Of a stretch of 64,000 nucleotides of DNA, positions 46,239 through 58,934 are shown piece by piece. Where the stretch lies: NCBI GenBank assembly GCA_025175895.1, contig CM046003.1:28355245-28419244 (forward strand), given 5' to 3'. Below the pieces are notes generated by a model. The model did no database searches, was not told the DNA's origin, and worked only from the letters and a program-made list of their open reading frames with translations. This DNA is from Wurfbainia villosa (taxonomy: Eukaryota > Streptophyta > Magnoliopsida > Zingiberales > Zingiberaceae). Numbering within the stretch: position 1 is the first letter of the stretch; each line of letters opens with the position of its first letter. Position numbers and translations under genes: made by a program.

Positions 46239-47479
46239 TCCCAAGGTTCTGCGATGTCATACAATGTTGTTTTTTTCGAGTCTTGGATTCTCGGAGTCGA
46301 TTTATTCGGTTTTGTTTTTTTGAGATGAGATGGACAGCGGCCTGAGCTCCAAGCAGCACGAGGTAAGAATTCCTGAAAACTTATGGTTTAGTAGATATTT
46401 ATCTAAACTTGATAAGTAGGTGTATACCATAGAGTTATGACACTGCGGACTTGTAGTAGGGGGTCATCCAAAAGCGACCAACCGGAGTTACCTTTAGTGT
46501 TTATACTCCCGGTTATGTTGGCTATGCATTTAGATGCTTATAACGAGGAATAATGTAGTTTGTTGGTTATTATTCGTAACCATGGTATGTAGTTGACCCA
46601 GGAATGACTGTTAAGTGTGAGTCTTGAACTGTGTTGAAAAGGTGATTTACCTTTGAGGGTGATCTGAGTCGAAAAAAGGGGCCAAGTCGTCACATTTATT
46701 ATGGAAATCGAGACTACAGTCTTAGAGATTTCCACTAAATCGCTAGTCGGATCATTACCTGTGGGTAATGAACAGACTTGTAGACTATTATTGATGCAGA
46801 TAGCGGAAGGCTAGGTTATGGAGTTTCATAGGGATTTTATCCTTGAGTTGTTCGTACTGAGTTGTATAACTTTGAGAGTACTTTTAAGTACTTACTCATG
46901 TTATACCGAGAAAGTAGAATTATTTGCATACCATTATCGGGGTTAAGCCGGTATTTGGTGATAAATGCAGAAAATAATCTTCGAGAAATAATATATCACT
47001 TGATCATGGATTAGTGATGTTGAAAGAGTGTATTTCCCCGTGTCACTTTTAGTGACACATTGTAAGGAATTCTTGAGCTTCAAGAAAGGGTGATCGGTCA
47101 GTAATAGTGTACTGTGCAGAGTCGTGAGACTTGCAGAGGTTACGACCACCTAATAGCTCAAGAAGATAAGTGGATGATTTAAGCCACCCAGAGTTATTGG
47201 CTTATAGTTGGATTAGGATGCCGGGATCTTCTACCAAATCCTGCCGGAAGACGTTGGATTGAGACGGGAGTTTAGAAATGATTCCGTACAAGGGTTTAAG
47301 AGTTGGAGACCGATAAGCAAATAATGCAGGTCAACTTAATAGAGTTAGAAGTCTCCAACTGTTGGATAAAAGGAGTAAGATCAAGGTCATAGGCCTTGGG
47401 CTACTTTCTGATTATAGAAGACCAACCGCAGATCATCAAGATGTTCTCGTGGATATCAGCACAATCAGAACAAAGACTT

Positions 47480-47620
47480 CGAAGGGATTATGTGCGTGCA
47501 GTGCGGATCACGAAGACACGCGAAGTCAAATAATCCATTGGATCAGGTCATCTGTTGCTATTGTGAGCAACCAGTACCGTGGAGAAGATGTACTTTGAAG
47601 ATTCAGTTGAAGACTATCGA
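47480..47620 (+). pseudogene. Gypsy-2 gag remnant (zinc-knuckle region)
   Basis: The frame at 47490 reads CVQCGSRRHAKSNNPLDQVI and CCYCEQPVPWRRCTLKIQLK, which lines up with the two knuckles of gypsy-1 gag but has lost Cys and His residues. 46240-47480 upstream is decayed beyond recognition. Confidence 0.65.
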
Positions 47621-48149
47621 TGGTGTTCCGAGAGGAAGATGCATCATCTCGACAACAGAGATCAGCACAGAAGATGTGGGTTACCTTATCAGCATCAACC
47701 TACTACCTCAGGCGTGGTTGAAGTTCCGTGATACTACCCTTCAGTAGAGATCAGCACAGAAGCAGCATTAGCAGAAGACATTGTAGAAGACTCAGCAAAC
47801 AATAACAAATAGTTACCTCCAGATGTGTTTTGCTTAGTACAGAGGAGAGAGTATACGACGATGGTCGTATTTATTCGATTCTCTATTTCGTAGGATTAAG
47901 TGATGAGATCAAATGATCTAGGAAAAATCCTCGATCATTCATTGTAGAAATGCGACTGTTATCGCGACTGGATCTCGATCTTCTCTTCTGAGAAAGGCCG
48001 AGACTCAGTGAGAGCCTTTGAATCGATCGACATGATAATCTGATTGTTCAGTATTACTTTAGTTTACCTCAAGGTTAATATATTGAGAGATGCTTGTAGT
48101 TACAGTGTATCTGTCTAGAACATTCTCGTTGGATTAGAAGGTTCCTATA

Positions 48150-49330
48150 CATCGACTTGTGGGTCGGTGGTATCTCTACCGCCGTGAGATGTGGACTAAC
48201 ATTAAGAAGTCAAGGGATACCCTTAGACTTTGATAGACATATCTTTACTATAGACATATCCTTACGGATGGTCAAATTGTTAAGATTATGGTATGGTATG
48301 TCTCTTGGATGTGTATATAATCCGAGAGCCTTCGGATGTAGTTTCGGATGAACTCAGCTTGTCGCCATAGGCAAGTGGAGTAGGCGATCGAAATGATTGC
48401 GAAAATAATTATGGTATCGAAGATCACGTATCGAGTGATATTTTTATTGGTATCAGTGTTGTTAAACACTATCGAAATTAGAGGAATGTAAGTTGCGATT
48501 ATAGGAGATGTTGGAAGGGATATTTGTATATCCCAAAGATTTCTCCTTGAGAAGATCCGAACTCTTTATTGAAAGAGGAATGAACCTTTAAAAGTATGCA
48601 TCGATTATCGATGATGGAATACAGTAGTTGTCGTGATGAATATCCTCCGTTGGGATAGATGATCTGCTTAGATCAATAAAGGACACTGTGTATACTCTAA
48701 GGTTGATTTATTTACTAGAGTGTTGGTATTGTAGTGACATGATGTCATACAATTATCATTGTCGAGATGATTATTATATCATCGCTTAGAGTAAGGGAGA
48801 TGCAGGTGTGTGGAGACGACAATTTCATACTTGGTATGAATTGTATGAATTTTGATTAAGTTAGACTAATTAACGATTTAGTCATCACCGGATTTGGGAA
48901 TCGTGTATCCTGAACACGATTGGATCCTTTTGTAATTGTTGGAGGTAACGTGGCCACCGTTGATTGTGGTAGTTGAATTATGCGCACTCACCGTAGAAGG
49001 TGGTTTTCCTTACATGGTTTGGTTAGTTCTCAGAGATGTGGATAGAATGTTTGACATTACTATACCACGGACTTGTTTGACAAAGATGATGTTGTAAATC
49101 ATTTAGATGGAAGCTGGTGAAACCAGTTTACAAGACCTAGACGGCGATTAACTTTTACACAAGTATTAGTTAATCCTTCCGGAGTGGATAAAAGGATGAT
49201 GTACACAGATGCGTCATTTCGGGGATCGGAACGATTCCGATGCAGTTGAATGAGGCATATCTTATGCCTACGTCAGTTAAGAAACTACGAGATAGTCTGC
49301 CATATACATGATGGGACTTTAGTAGTTATT
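48150..49330 (+). pseudogene. Gypsy-2 protease, RT and RNase H remnants
   Basis: Only scraps remain. A CIDYR block of RT is followed by a stop at about 48596-48612. YTDAS of the RNase H catalytic Asp block is at about 49202. The stretch 48200-48290 (LDFDRHIFTIDISLRMVK) is like the protease-proximal region of gypsy-1. No continuous domain survives. Confidence 0.6.
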
Positions 49331-49639
49331 TTTTGGATTTGTGGATGTATGGAGCAGAAGTGCTCATTGAATTTAACAAGCTACTAGGTAGCTACAATGG
49401 AGTTCTTTGGAGCGCCGAGTTGCAACAATTGCAACGAGTGAGATTCGTCGCTATAGTCTTCCATGCACTTACAGTGTGTGTGGAGTGTATCTTGGATGAT
49501 TGATGAATTCCTCTTTTGAGAAGATAATCCCCCGTCTCTGAGAAGGATAGTGTATTCCGGACACGTTCGGAAGGAAGAGTCGCTCAGAAGCATATCATTG
49601 GAGATTTGCTATTCACCTTGAGGGTACTTTCGATGTACC

Positions 49640-50134
49640 GAGAGTTGAAACATTTATACTGGTGGAAGGGTATAAAGAGAGTTATAGCAGATTTTGTTGC
49701 TCGATGTTTAGTATGCCAGTAGGTGAAGGCTGAACATCAGAAACTCGTTGGATTGCTCCAGGAAAATTCCAATTTCGGAATGGAAGTGGAGCGTATCACT
49801 GTGGAGTTCGTTACTGGATTGTCTAGAACCCATAAAGGACATGATGTGACCGAAGATTATCGATTATGAGCTACTTTTAAGTACCATATCGGATAGAGAT
49901 TCGCGATTTACCTCGCGATGTTGGCAGAGTCTGCACCAGACTATGGGCACAGAGCTTCGGCTTAGTGCAACGTTTCATCCGCGGACAGATAGACAGTCTG
50001 AGCGTACCATTCAGATATTGGAGGATCTATTGAGATCCTGTGTCATGGATTTCGAAGGAGATGGAAGATACTATCCGAGCTCGATATCCTCATTTGTTCA
50101 CTTGAGGCATGAAGTAATTCAAGAAATCTCTTGA
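49640..50134 (+). pseudogene. Gypsy-2 integrase remnant, deleted C terminus
   Basis: WWKGIKRVIADFVARCLVCQ with a following stop marks the end of the zinc domain. The frame 49943-50134 reads MGTELRLSATFHPRTDRQSE and RTIQILEDLLRSCVMDF, the end of the integrase core. From there it jumps into a text equal to the last bases of the gypsy-1 polyprotein, so the GPY/F and chromodomain-like parts are deleted. Confidence 0.8.
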
Positions 50135-50193
50135 GTTGGTTCTTACATTTAAGTATGAAATTTGGGGACCAAATTTTTATTAGTGGGGGAGAA

Positions 50194-53116
50194 TGTAAAA
50201 TACCGGAAAAAAAAAATTATTCCTCGTTAATTGATAAACTATCTTGTGGAATTTTTCAGAAATTTTTAGAAATTTTTCTGGACTCAAACAGAAATCTATG
50301 AGATTAATTAATTGAATCTTAGTTTAATTGAACCAAGGGTTAATCAATTGTAGGATTAAACCGACCCGTTATCTCCAAACCCCCAACCCGTTTACTTAAC
50401 CCGATCCATTTTTTTTCCATTAACGCTAGCCACCCTTTTCTGCGGTTTCACATCGCAGATTAAAAGCCGAGCGTTTTCTTTCTTCCTCCTTCGGCTCCCG
50501 ACCTCGTCTCATCGCGATCTCGTTTTCCCTGATCCGCAGATTCTTTCTCGATCTCGATCTCGCCGGTAGCAACCCTTTCTTCTCCACTCGTCGCAGCCGG
50601 ATTTGGCTATTCCATCTTGCCGCTAGACCCTTCGATTTGTTGATCGGTCGTGGCGTCGTGGCAAGCCACGCAAGAACCCCAACCACCCTTCTTTTCTTCC
50701 CAATTGAGCGTCGTCGCAACGCGTCGTTGTCGCCGCCTTCGCCCCTCGATGCGCCACATCGGTGCGAGCGGTGCCTCCTCGTGACATCGTCGCCTCTTCT
50801 CCCCTCTGCTTCGACGCCACATCTCCTCTTCCGACACCGATATCGATCTACAGTCGCCTTGGATCGCTTCAAGCTTGGCTTCGTCGGCACTGTGGCCCTC
50901 TCACCGGCCTCTGGTTTTCACATCCCGGTCGATTCCCCCTTCGCCAGTGACGATCTACATCCCGTGCGCTCTACCCTAGTGTGCCGTCGGATTTCCTTGC
51001 CATGCTCTGCCGTTTCAGATGGTAGCAAGCTCCGACAACCTTCCCTCTCCCACTAGCCACCACCGTTGCCTTTGCTGATAGCTGATCTCGCCGGCCTTTT
51101 TTCCTTCTCCCAGCTCAGGTTGTCGTCGCTTTCATCGTGGCTATTGGGACACCCTATTCACCTACCATTTGATTGTTGCAGATAGAAGATGCCTTCCACT
51201 AACAGTTTATGAGCTCCGTTTGTCGACCTCTCCCTTTCCTGTGTTGCCTCAACCCGAGCAGTGTCGACCAGCAGCTGACATTTGTTCAAATAGCAGCGGT
51301 GATTTAGCTTGGTCTCTTCTATCGATCAACCATGGTGGTTATTCAACGATTTAGGCTTACACGGTTGGGTAATCCTTATCCTATCTCTGTTTTGATTTGG
51401 AATAGTTGATGAATTTGAGTGGATGCTTGTTTAGATCGGCTATGTAATCATGGAATTGGATTTATCTTGTTGATAAGTTGTGGTCGATTGAAGGGGGAGA
51501 GGTAAGCTTTGATCTAATAATGATATAGTTGGAGAACAATCATATTTGTTTGTGATCATTAATATAGTGGTGTTAATTGTAGATTTACATATCGTATTTT
51601 TGGGCAATTGAGTAGATTTGATGAGGATCAAGAAGTCGAGCAAATGAAAGCTAGGCTTGGTAAGTGAGATTTGGTTGTTCATAGTTGTGTATCATATTAA
51701 TTTAGTAAACTAATTTGAATATGTTATTATTGGATTATAATGGTGGTTAGTGGAAACTAGAGTTATTTTGATTCTATGGTTTCAGGACTTCGATTCGAGG
51801 CACGTTTGCGAACGTGAATACAATCAGTCGAACTACAAATCAGGTGGGTAATTTCCTGCACCGTGCAGGTAGTTGTATTTCATTGATTTAGTCATTGATA
51901 TGAGCATGTTAGGTGTTCATATTACCTTGACCTGTTCTTTTTATCGTATGCTTGATCCTCTGCTGGCTATTAACTCTATTGCTGATATCATGTTTATTTT
52001 ATCATGATTAGGAGTTATACATATAGGTGATGCAAGTAACTTAGAATTTGTTTAAGTTAAGTGCAAATGGTAAAGTCCAGATGACAACCTGATTGTACAT
52101 TGGGCAAAAAGGTCATCCGTAGGTAGATAATGACTTTAACCTAGGGTTAGTTCTAGTACCCTTAGGTTGTATGTTACCACCGAACATGTGTTGTGTAAAT
52201 GGTCAGAGGAATGATACTTAGGGTATCGCTACGGACCGGTGGTCCTAGCTTGTTATAATCAGATGAGTACGACTCTCTACAGGATAGAGAGTGCGTCGAG
52301 TAGATTAGTATGACTCTCACTGAGGATAGAGAGTATTATGATCGATTAGTACGACTCTCTACGGGATAGAGAGTGTCGTCAGTAGATTGGTATGACTCTC
52401 TACAGGATAGAGAGTCTATGGTGGATGTCTGTATGTGAGACATTGCATTCATGCATTTACATGCACGCTGGCAACGAGGTCTCCCTTGTGGTTGAGAGGG
52501 TCGCCAGTCATCCTGCCTCCACGGTTACTCATAGGAGGAGTAACCGGTGTGAGGGCAGAGCATTGAGGTGCCGCACTCTACCACTATAGACGGTGGTAGT
52601 TGGATTTGCGTGTCGCTGTGTGTGTGGTACTCGACCACTCATGGGTAGTGACTGTCGGAGTGACCAACAGCAGGGACCCCCATCGTGTAGCTTGCTCTTT
52701 ACGCTTATATGCTACTCGATCATACTGCCCACTCGGCCACTCGAGAGTAGTGGTTGGTGTTGAGTTGGGACAGTTGTCATGCTCGAGCCACCGAGGCCAC
52801 ACTGGGGTCGTGGTAGCTTTAGGGTGAGCCGACATGACCATGCATGCCGCATTGCCGTATCTGATGGCACTTTGCATATTACCATATATATATATACATA
52901 TATGCATGTATATATATATATATATGGATGGTTGAGATTAATATATATATGGATACAGTTTATATATATATGATTATTGTGATGTTGCATTTGTTTGTAC
53001 TATGCTTGCTGCATTTGGGTGGACATCATATTCATGCATGTCTCTTACATTTGTTATACGATTGAGTCGGATATTGGTATGTGTTGGACAGACCACTAGG
53101 TACCTTGACTTGTAGC
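50194..53116 (+). repeat. Gypsy-2 3' LTR, first part
   Basis: Preceded by the purine tract TAGTGGGGGAGAA. Matches 42657-45590 of the 5' LTR. It stops at GTAGC, the target of the copia insertion. Confidence 0.92.
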
Positions 53117-55343
53117 TGTTGGGTTTCCGGCACCGCGGCGTGTGTGTGTTCGATCATGTTTCGTAAACATGAGCACAGCGGAAGAAATAAAAATAATAAA
53201 TCTACATTTATTACAACACACACAACACACGCATGCATATTACAACAAGTGTAGACATAACCGTAAATTTAAATTTGCAATAAAAGGAAATTTATCTACG
53301 TTATACCTTTTGTATGACGTGTAGCGGGAACGACATCAACAGGAACGATCCTCGCTAGAATCGTCTCTATCCGTATCCACGCCGAGTTCCTCGGGATGAC
53401 TTCGCTAAGCCACGAGCTTCGTCTTCGTACGGGTTACTAGCCTCGTGTTGAAGACGACATGATCGAGAGATGATCACGATCCGAATCCAAATTCGGATCC
53501 TAAGACGAGTCCTCAAAACTCGCTTCTCCGGAGAGATATTCGTCAACCGATTGACGAATCCTTCGTCTTCCACCTCAGAGGATTACCGGAGATCGAATCC
53601 CCAGTAAGTTAGCCGCTGTCGGAGCACTAACCGTCGTCAAAACAACGCTCCGACAACAAAGAAACAAGCTGTCCAGAAAAACTGGACAGCTTTTGGTGGA
53701 GGAATAGAGGCCGCCCAAAGGAGAGGTGGAGCTCACCTTATCACCGAACCCAAAAGAGATCCCCGGAGGGTCGCCGGAGGTTCTCCGGCTGAAGCTTGGA
53801 TGCCGGCAAGGACTTGGACGGCGGCACACAAGCTGGGCGGCGGCAGCTTTAGGGTTGGCGCCGAAAAACTCCAAGGGTGGAGGTGGGCGGCAACTCAAGA
53901 GGCTAGGGTTTTGGATTAGTTAGGGCTTAACAATCCCTTAAGCCCTCTTTTATAGAGAACTAATTCTCTTAATGGTTAATGGATCATATCCATAAATCCC
54001 GTTAACCCGCTCCATTAAGATAAGTTAAAATAAACCAAACCATGATGGTTTATTTTAAGTTAAAACGAACCGAACCAACTTTTGGTTCATTCGTTTAAAA
54101 TAAACCAAACCCTTTGGTTTATTCTCATCCATTGGATTAGAACCAAACCATTTTGGTTCGTCCATTACGTCTTCATAAGACACGGCCCATCCACGCTTCC
54201 ATTGCGACTGAAACGATTTCATGCTCACTTTATGTTTGGTCCAACCAAACCTAGTTTCTCTCGGTCTGAGAATCCCATTCTCAAGCTCGTTTTAAATCCT
54301 TTGGATTACGCTCGTTGTGCGTGTGACCAAATAGGTTCTCGGTTTATGTTGTCCGTCTATAATTAACCATTAATTATAGAACGATCATGAGTGGCACCTA
54401 GTAGTACATCATGATCTCCAATTAACCGAAAAGATCAACGGTTGATCCAGAACTATTTCTGAAACCCTTCAACAGCTCGAATGATTCGTGCCCCATTCCC
54501 TTCACTCATCTTATACCCACTTGGTTTAGGACATGGTCTATAGTGTCAGTCCCCACTAGGCTGACTATGTCACACCTAGCCCAAGTATCATTTCCTCGTC
54601 CTACGGATTCTAGTTACTCCACATGTATTGAAGAGTACCTTACTCTAAACATGTAATGCTTTGGCCAAAGATTTTAGTAACAATCCGACGAGAGGCCATG
54701 GGTATACATCTCCTCGCAAGGAGTGGTGAATCCTTTATAGGCTATTCAAACGCCTTCGATCACTTCGACTTATACCCAATCATCCCGGGTCTACATCTCC
54801 TTAGAGATGTTTGCTTAAGATGTCAAAGCATAAGTCTCCATGATCAAGATGACTTGAATACCGCAAGTCAAAGGAACATCGCACTTAAGATACAGTAAGA
54901 ACTTCATTGACATATCTATATATGCAGAGAACCATATGAAGTCTTACGGCTGGTCACTCCAATGAACTAGTTACCATAACTAGCATCCACGATCAACTCC
55001 GGACATCACAATGTCTCCAGCCAGTGAGAATCAGCTGCTTGGATACACCAAGGATTATACCTCGTGCTAGTCTCGACAGAATTGATGGTGTCCAAATCCA
55101 TCAATTCATCGACTAGGGATTATTTCGATACATCACAATTACACGTGTAGAGATACTCACTAGTTGTGATCCAATCACAAATTCTCTCATGCTGTGAATC
55201 GCATCGTGGACATTCAGTAAATGAGTTTAAGATCCAATCAAATACATGAGACATGTATACTCAAATAGTGAATCTTCATTTATCATATAAATGGTTCATA
55301 CATAAGACGATTGCCTTAGGACATCTCTCATATATTAATAACA
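53117..55343 (-). repeat. Copia 3' LTR
   Basis: 2227 bp, starting TGTTATTAATATATG and ending CCGGAAACCCAACA on the minus strand. TATAAAAG box at 53954-53947. It contains a cluster of AACCAAA/TTTGGTT inverted repeats (about 54030-54160). Confidence 0.95.
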
Positions 55344-57138
55344 GACTCCCACTTGGCCTAATGCCAATCGCTACGGTATCCAATACCATAAGCACTAACA
55401 TGACCCTCAAACTTACTTTGAGGTAATGCTTTAGTCAAAGGATCCGCTAAGTTCCTTTCAGTGGGAATTTTCTCGATTTGTATTTCGTTCCTACTGATGA
55501 TCTCTCTGATATGATGATAGCGGCGAAGCACATGTTTGGATCATTGATGAGACCACATCAAGTTCAGAGATGAACTTCTTGATCCAAACCGCTTCCTTTG
55601 CCGCCTAAAGTCGCAATGTATTTCTGCCTTAGTGGCGGAACCTTTCCAACTTATCCCATTCCAGTGAATACATACCTGCATAAAGACATGGAATCATCCT
55701 TGTCTCTCGAGTCGCATCCGTGATACCCACGTATCACCATGTACCCTTCTCCATATATTAGAACGCATCCTTAGTTCTTCTTAAGTACTTATGGATCATC
55801 TTAATACCACCCAATGATCCATTCCTCGATCGATGGCATCTCGCCGTGACACTCGTGAGCATACGATACATCGGGCCTCGATACATAACATAGCATACAT
55901 GATAGATCCTATCATGATGCATAGGAATCTTACTCATGCAAATCCGGCGTGACACATAGACTTCGAAAGGTGTATCCTATGCCCGATGGGAAGAAACCTT
56001 TCTTGATTCCGACATGCTAAACCTCTTTAGTACTCGGTCTATATATGTAGACCGCGAAAGACCAAGCAACCGTTTCGATCTATCTCTATAGATCTTAATC
56101 CCGAGGATGTAGGTTGCTTCTCCCAGGTCTTTCATGGAGAATGTCTTGGATAACCAAACCTTAATCGATCAGAAGATTGACACATCGCTTCCTATAAGTA
56201 ATATGTCATCGACATACAATACTAGGAACACGATCGACTCCCACTAACCTTCTTGTACACACAAGGTTCTGCTCGATTTTGTGAGAAATCAAACTTTTGA
56301 TGGTCTCATCAAAACGGATATTCCAGCCTCGGATGCTTGCTTCAATCCATAAATGGATCGTAATTTGCATACCTTGGTTTTATCAACCGATGTGAAACCT
56401 CAGTCAGATCATATACACGCCTCGAAAGGTTTCCATTAAGGAAAGCGTTTTCACATCCATCCGCCATATCTCATAATCATAATGAGCCGCTATGGCCAGA
56501 GCATCCGAATGGATTTAAGATAGCAAAGCGAATAGGTTTCGCCATAATCAACACCTTGCTTTTGACGATATCCTTTCGCCACCAATCTAGCCTTTATAGG
56601 TAATCACATTACCATCCATGTCGGTTTTCTTCTTGAAAACCCACTTGCACCCTATAGGCTTTATCCTTCAGTGGTCAACCAAGTTCCAAACTTGGTTTTC
56701 ATACATGGAATCCATTTCCGACTTCATGGCACCAAGCCACTTATCCCTTTCTCAACTTGTCAAGACTTCTTCATAATCGTAGACTCTCATCATCAATGAG
56801 TAACACATCGCTCGATTCACTTACGAGAAATCCATATCTCTCGTATTGCGTGTTACTGCGGATCTACTGAAGATGTGGTGTTACAATAGAGTCGGTAGAT
56901 TGCTCATCACTATGAGTTGTCGGTACATTGTGCTTCACGGTATCTCATCAATGTCTATTTGAGTCTCTCGAGCCTCCTCAAGCTCGCGACACTCCCCTTG
57001 TTTTCTTGCAAGAGAAACTCTTTCTCTAGAAACCTGACATGCCTTGAAACAAACACCTTTTGTTCCACGGGATGATAGAATTAGTAACCCCTTGTTTCCT
57101 TAGGGTATCCAATAAATAGACATTTATCGGACTTAGCA
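55344..57138 (-). pseudogene. pol: Copia reverse transcriptase and RNase H
   Basis: Read leftwards: KARLVAKGY (about 56600), then RSIYGLKQAS (about 56340), the catalytic LYVDDILLIGSD (about 56210), KDLGEATYILGIKIYRDRSK (about 56130), and at the end NLADPLTKALPQSKFEGH (about 55440), the standard copia RNase H end. Several stops and shifts interrupt the frame. RT copies the RNA; RNase H removes it. Confidence 0.9.
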
Positions 57139-57702
57139 TCAATTTATGCGTCTGATCCGCTTCACATAAGCGAGACAACCCCATATCTTCAAGTAAGATA
57201 CATGAGGTTTCTTACCATTCCATATCTCATATGGAGTAGTTGAGACTACCTTAGTAGGCATTACATTTAACAAAGTAAAGCGGTATGCAAAGTGCATAAC
57301 CCCAAAGGACTTGGGAAGATTTCCATGATTCATCATTGACCTGACCATGTCCAACAAGGTCCGGTTACGCCTCTCAGATACACCATTATGTTGTGGTGTA
57401 TATGGCGGAGTCCATTGAGACAATATGCCATTGTCTCTTAGATAATCAAGAAACTCCTGACTCAAGTATTCACCACCTCGATCCGATCGAAGTATTTTAC
57501 TACTCTTGTCATGTTGTTTCTCTACTTCATTTCTGAATTTTTTGAACCTTTCAAAGGCTTCAGACTTGTGTTTCATCAAGAACACATACCCAAACCGTGA
57601 GTGATCATCGGTGAAGGTAATGAAGTAGCTATAGCCTCCTAAAGCTGGAGTAGACATAGGTCCACATACATCAGTATGTATTAGAACTAGTAACTCTCCC
57701 AC
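57139..57702 (-). pseudogene. pol: Copia integrase core
   Basis: An open frame of 187 codons. The DDE triad fits LIHTDVCGPM (first Asp), FTDDHSRFGYVF, SDRGGEYLSQEF (second Asp) and HNGVSERRNRTLLDMV (Glu). PYEIWNGKKPHVSYLKIWGC near the end is the usual copia C-terminal block. The frame is one of the best kept in the element and joins the zinc domain upstream after a shift at about 57710. Confidence 0.95.
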
Positions 57703-57987
57703 TCGTTCACCTTTTCAGGTAAAAGGTAACTTAGTCATCTTGCCTTTTAAGCATGATTCGCATGTATCGTATGAATCCAATTCAAACGATTCCAGAATTC
57801 CACATCGGTGTAATTCGGACATGCGTTTCTTGCTTACATGGCCAAGACGAGAATGCCACCTGTAGGAGTCTAATTGATTATCTTTTCGAGCACGCTTGTT
57901 GCTCGCTTCGATATTAAAATATCCTTTGGATCGTCCAGCGTATAAACACCATTGCTTAAAGTTCGGTCCATAAAGAACTCCATTCAA
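57703..57987 (-). pseudogene. pol: Copia integrase zinc (GAG_pre) domain
   Basis: RWHSRLGHVSKKRMSELHRC and CESCLKGKMTKLPFT give the H-x-H and C-x2-C ligands of the HHCC domain that precedes copia integrases. Confidence 0.92.
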
Positions 57988-58039
57988 AGTTATGTAACAA
58001 CAATTGTTACTAAAGTCAAATGGTACCCATTTCTATTTA

Positions 58040-58300
58040 AACAAGAAATAGAAATGATGTTCTTTATCAACGAAGGAACATAAAAGCAATTGTCGATTCT
58101 AAGACAAGTCACTGAGGAGTTTCAACAAATGCGTTCAATGGCGAGTGCGGCAACCTTTGCTCCATTCCCAATACGCAAATTTGACTCTCCTTGGCGAGTC
58201 TTCTTCTATTCCTTAGCCCATGTATGTCATTACATATATGTGAGCCACACCCAGTATCAATACCCAAGTGTTTGAGGAAATAGAATGACAATCAATAAGA
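58040..58300 (-). pseudogene. pol: Copia aspartic protease
   Basis: IDTGCGSHICNDIHGL (about 58255) is the copia protease active-site block (DSGCTSHIC in most relatives). The following residues are typical, with one shift towards the integrase. Confidence 0.88.
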
Positions 58301-58934
58301 AGATATACGAAGAAGATGGGGCATCAGATGCCTTATCTTCTTCACGGACTCAAGATAAATCTTGCACTTTCTTATGAATGGCTCTCCTTGCCATAATGAT
58401 GGCAAGTTTCCTTTTATGCTAGTTCTACCTTCTTAGCCTTTCTCTTCTTTCCCTTCTTTTCCTTTGACTTCCTCTTAGAACCTTTCTTGAGGAATCAACT
58501 AATACCGTCCCTGCTCATGCTTCTCGAGAAGACTCCAGTCTTGACATATTGAAGCGATACCACGGATGAACCTTCTAGCATCTCGGAGGTGAAGAGGAGC
58601 TTTGAGACTTGAACCTTTGAATCTCACTTGCTCATCAACCAACTCACAAAGATGAAGGACTACGATATGAGCATCCATATGCTCATGCCGCTTTCGTAAG
58701 CTTGGGTTCCATCGCTGGCTAGCATGATGCAACTCATTTGTTGAGAATCACTCACATGTTTACGATAGGCCAACAATTGGTCCAAAGTTGCATCGTCACT
58801 AGACAGGTGGGAAGAGGCGCCGAGGACATTTGCAAGCTTTTCAACCTTGAGAACAATTCTCAAGCTTCTAAGCGATCCATGAAGCTCGGCCCGATCAATT
58901 TATTCGAATCAAAATGGAGCAAATTTAAAGACAT
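58301..58934 (-). pseudogene. gag: Copia gag, shortened and shifted
   Basis: A start at 58934 (MSLNLLHFDSNKLIGPSF) resembles the family pattern LTGPNYVDWL. It stops after DRLEA. The next frames hold KVEKLANVLGAS, DDATLDQLLAYRKHVSDSQQ and MSCIMLAS, then a C-terminal Lys-rich tail before a ruined knuckle (CHHYGKESHS). Compared with relatives the gag is short, and several pieces are missing. Confidence 0.78.
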
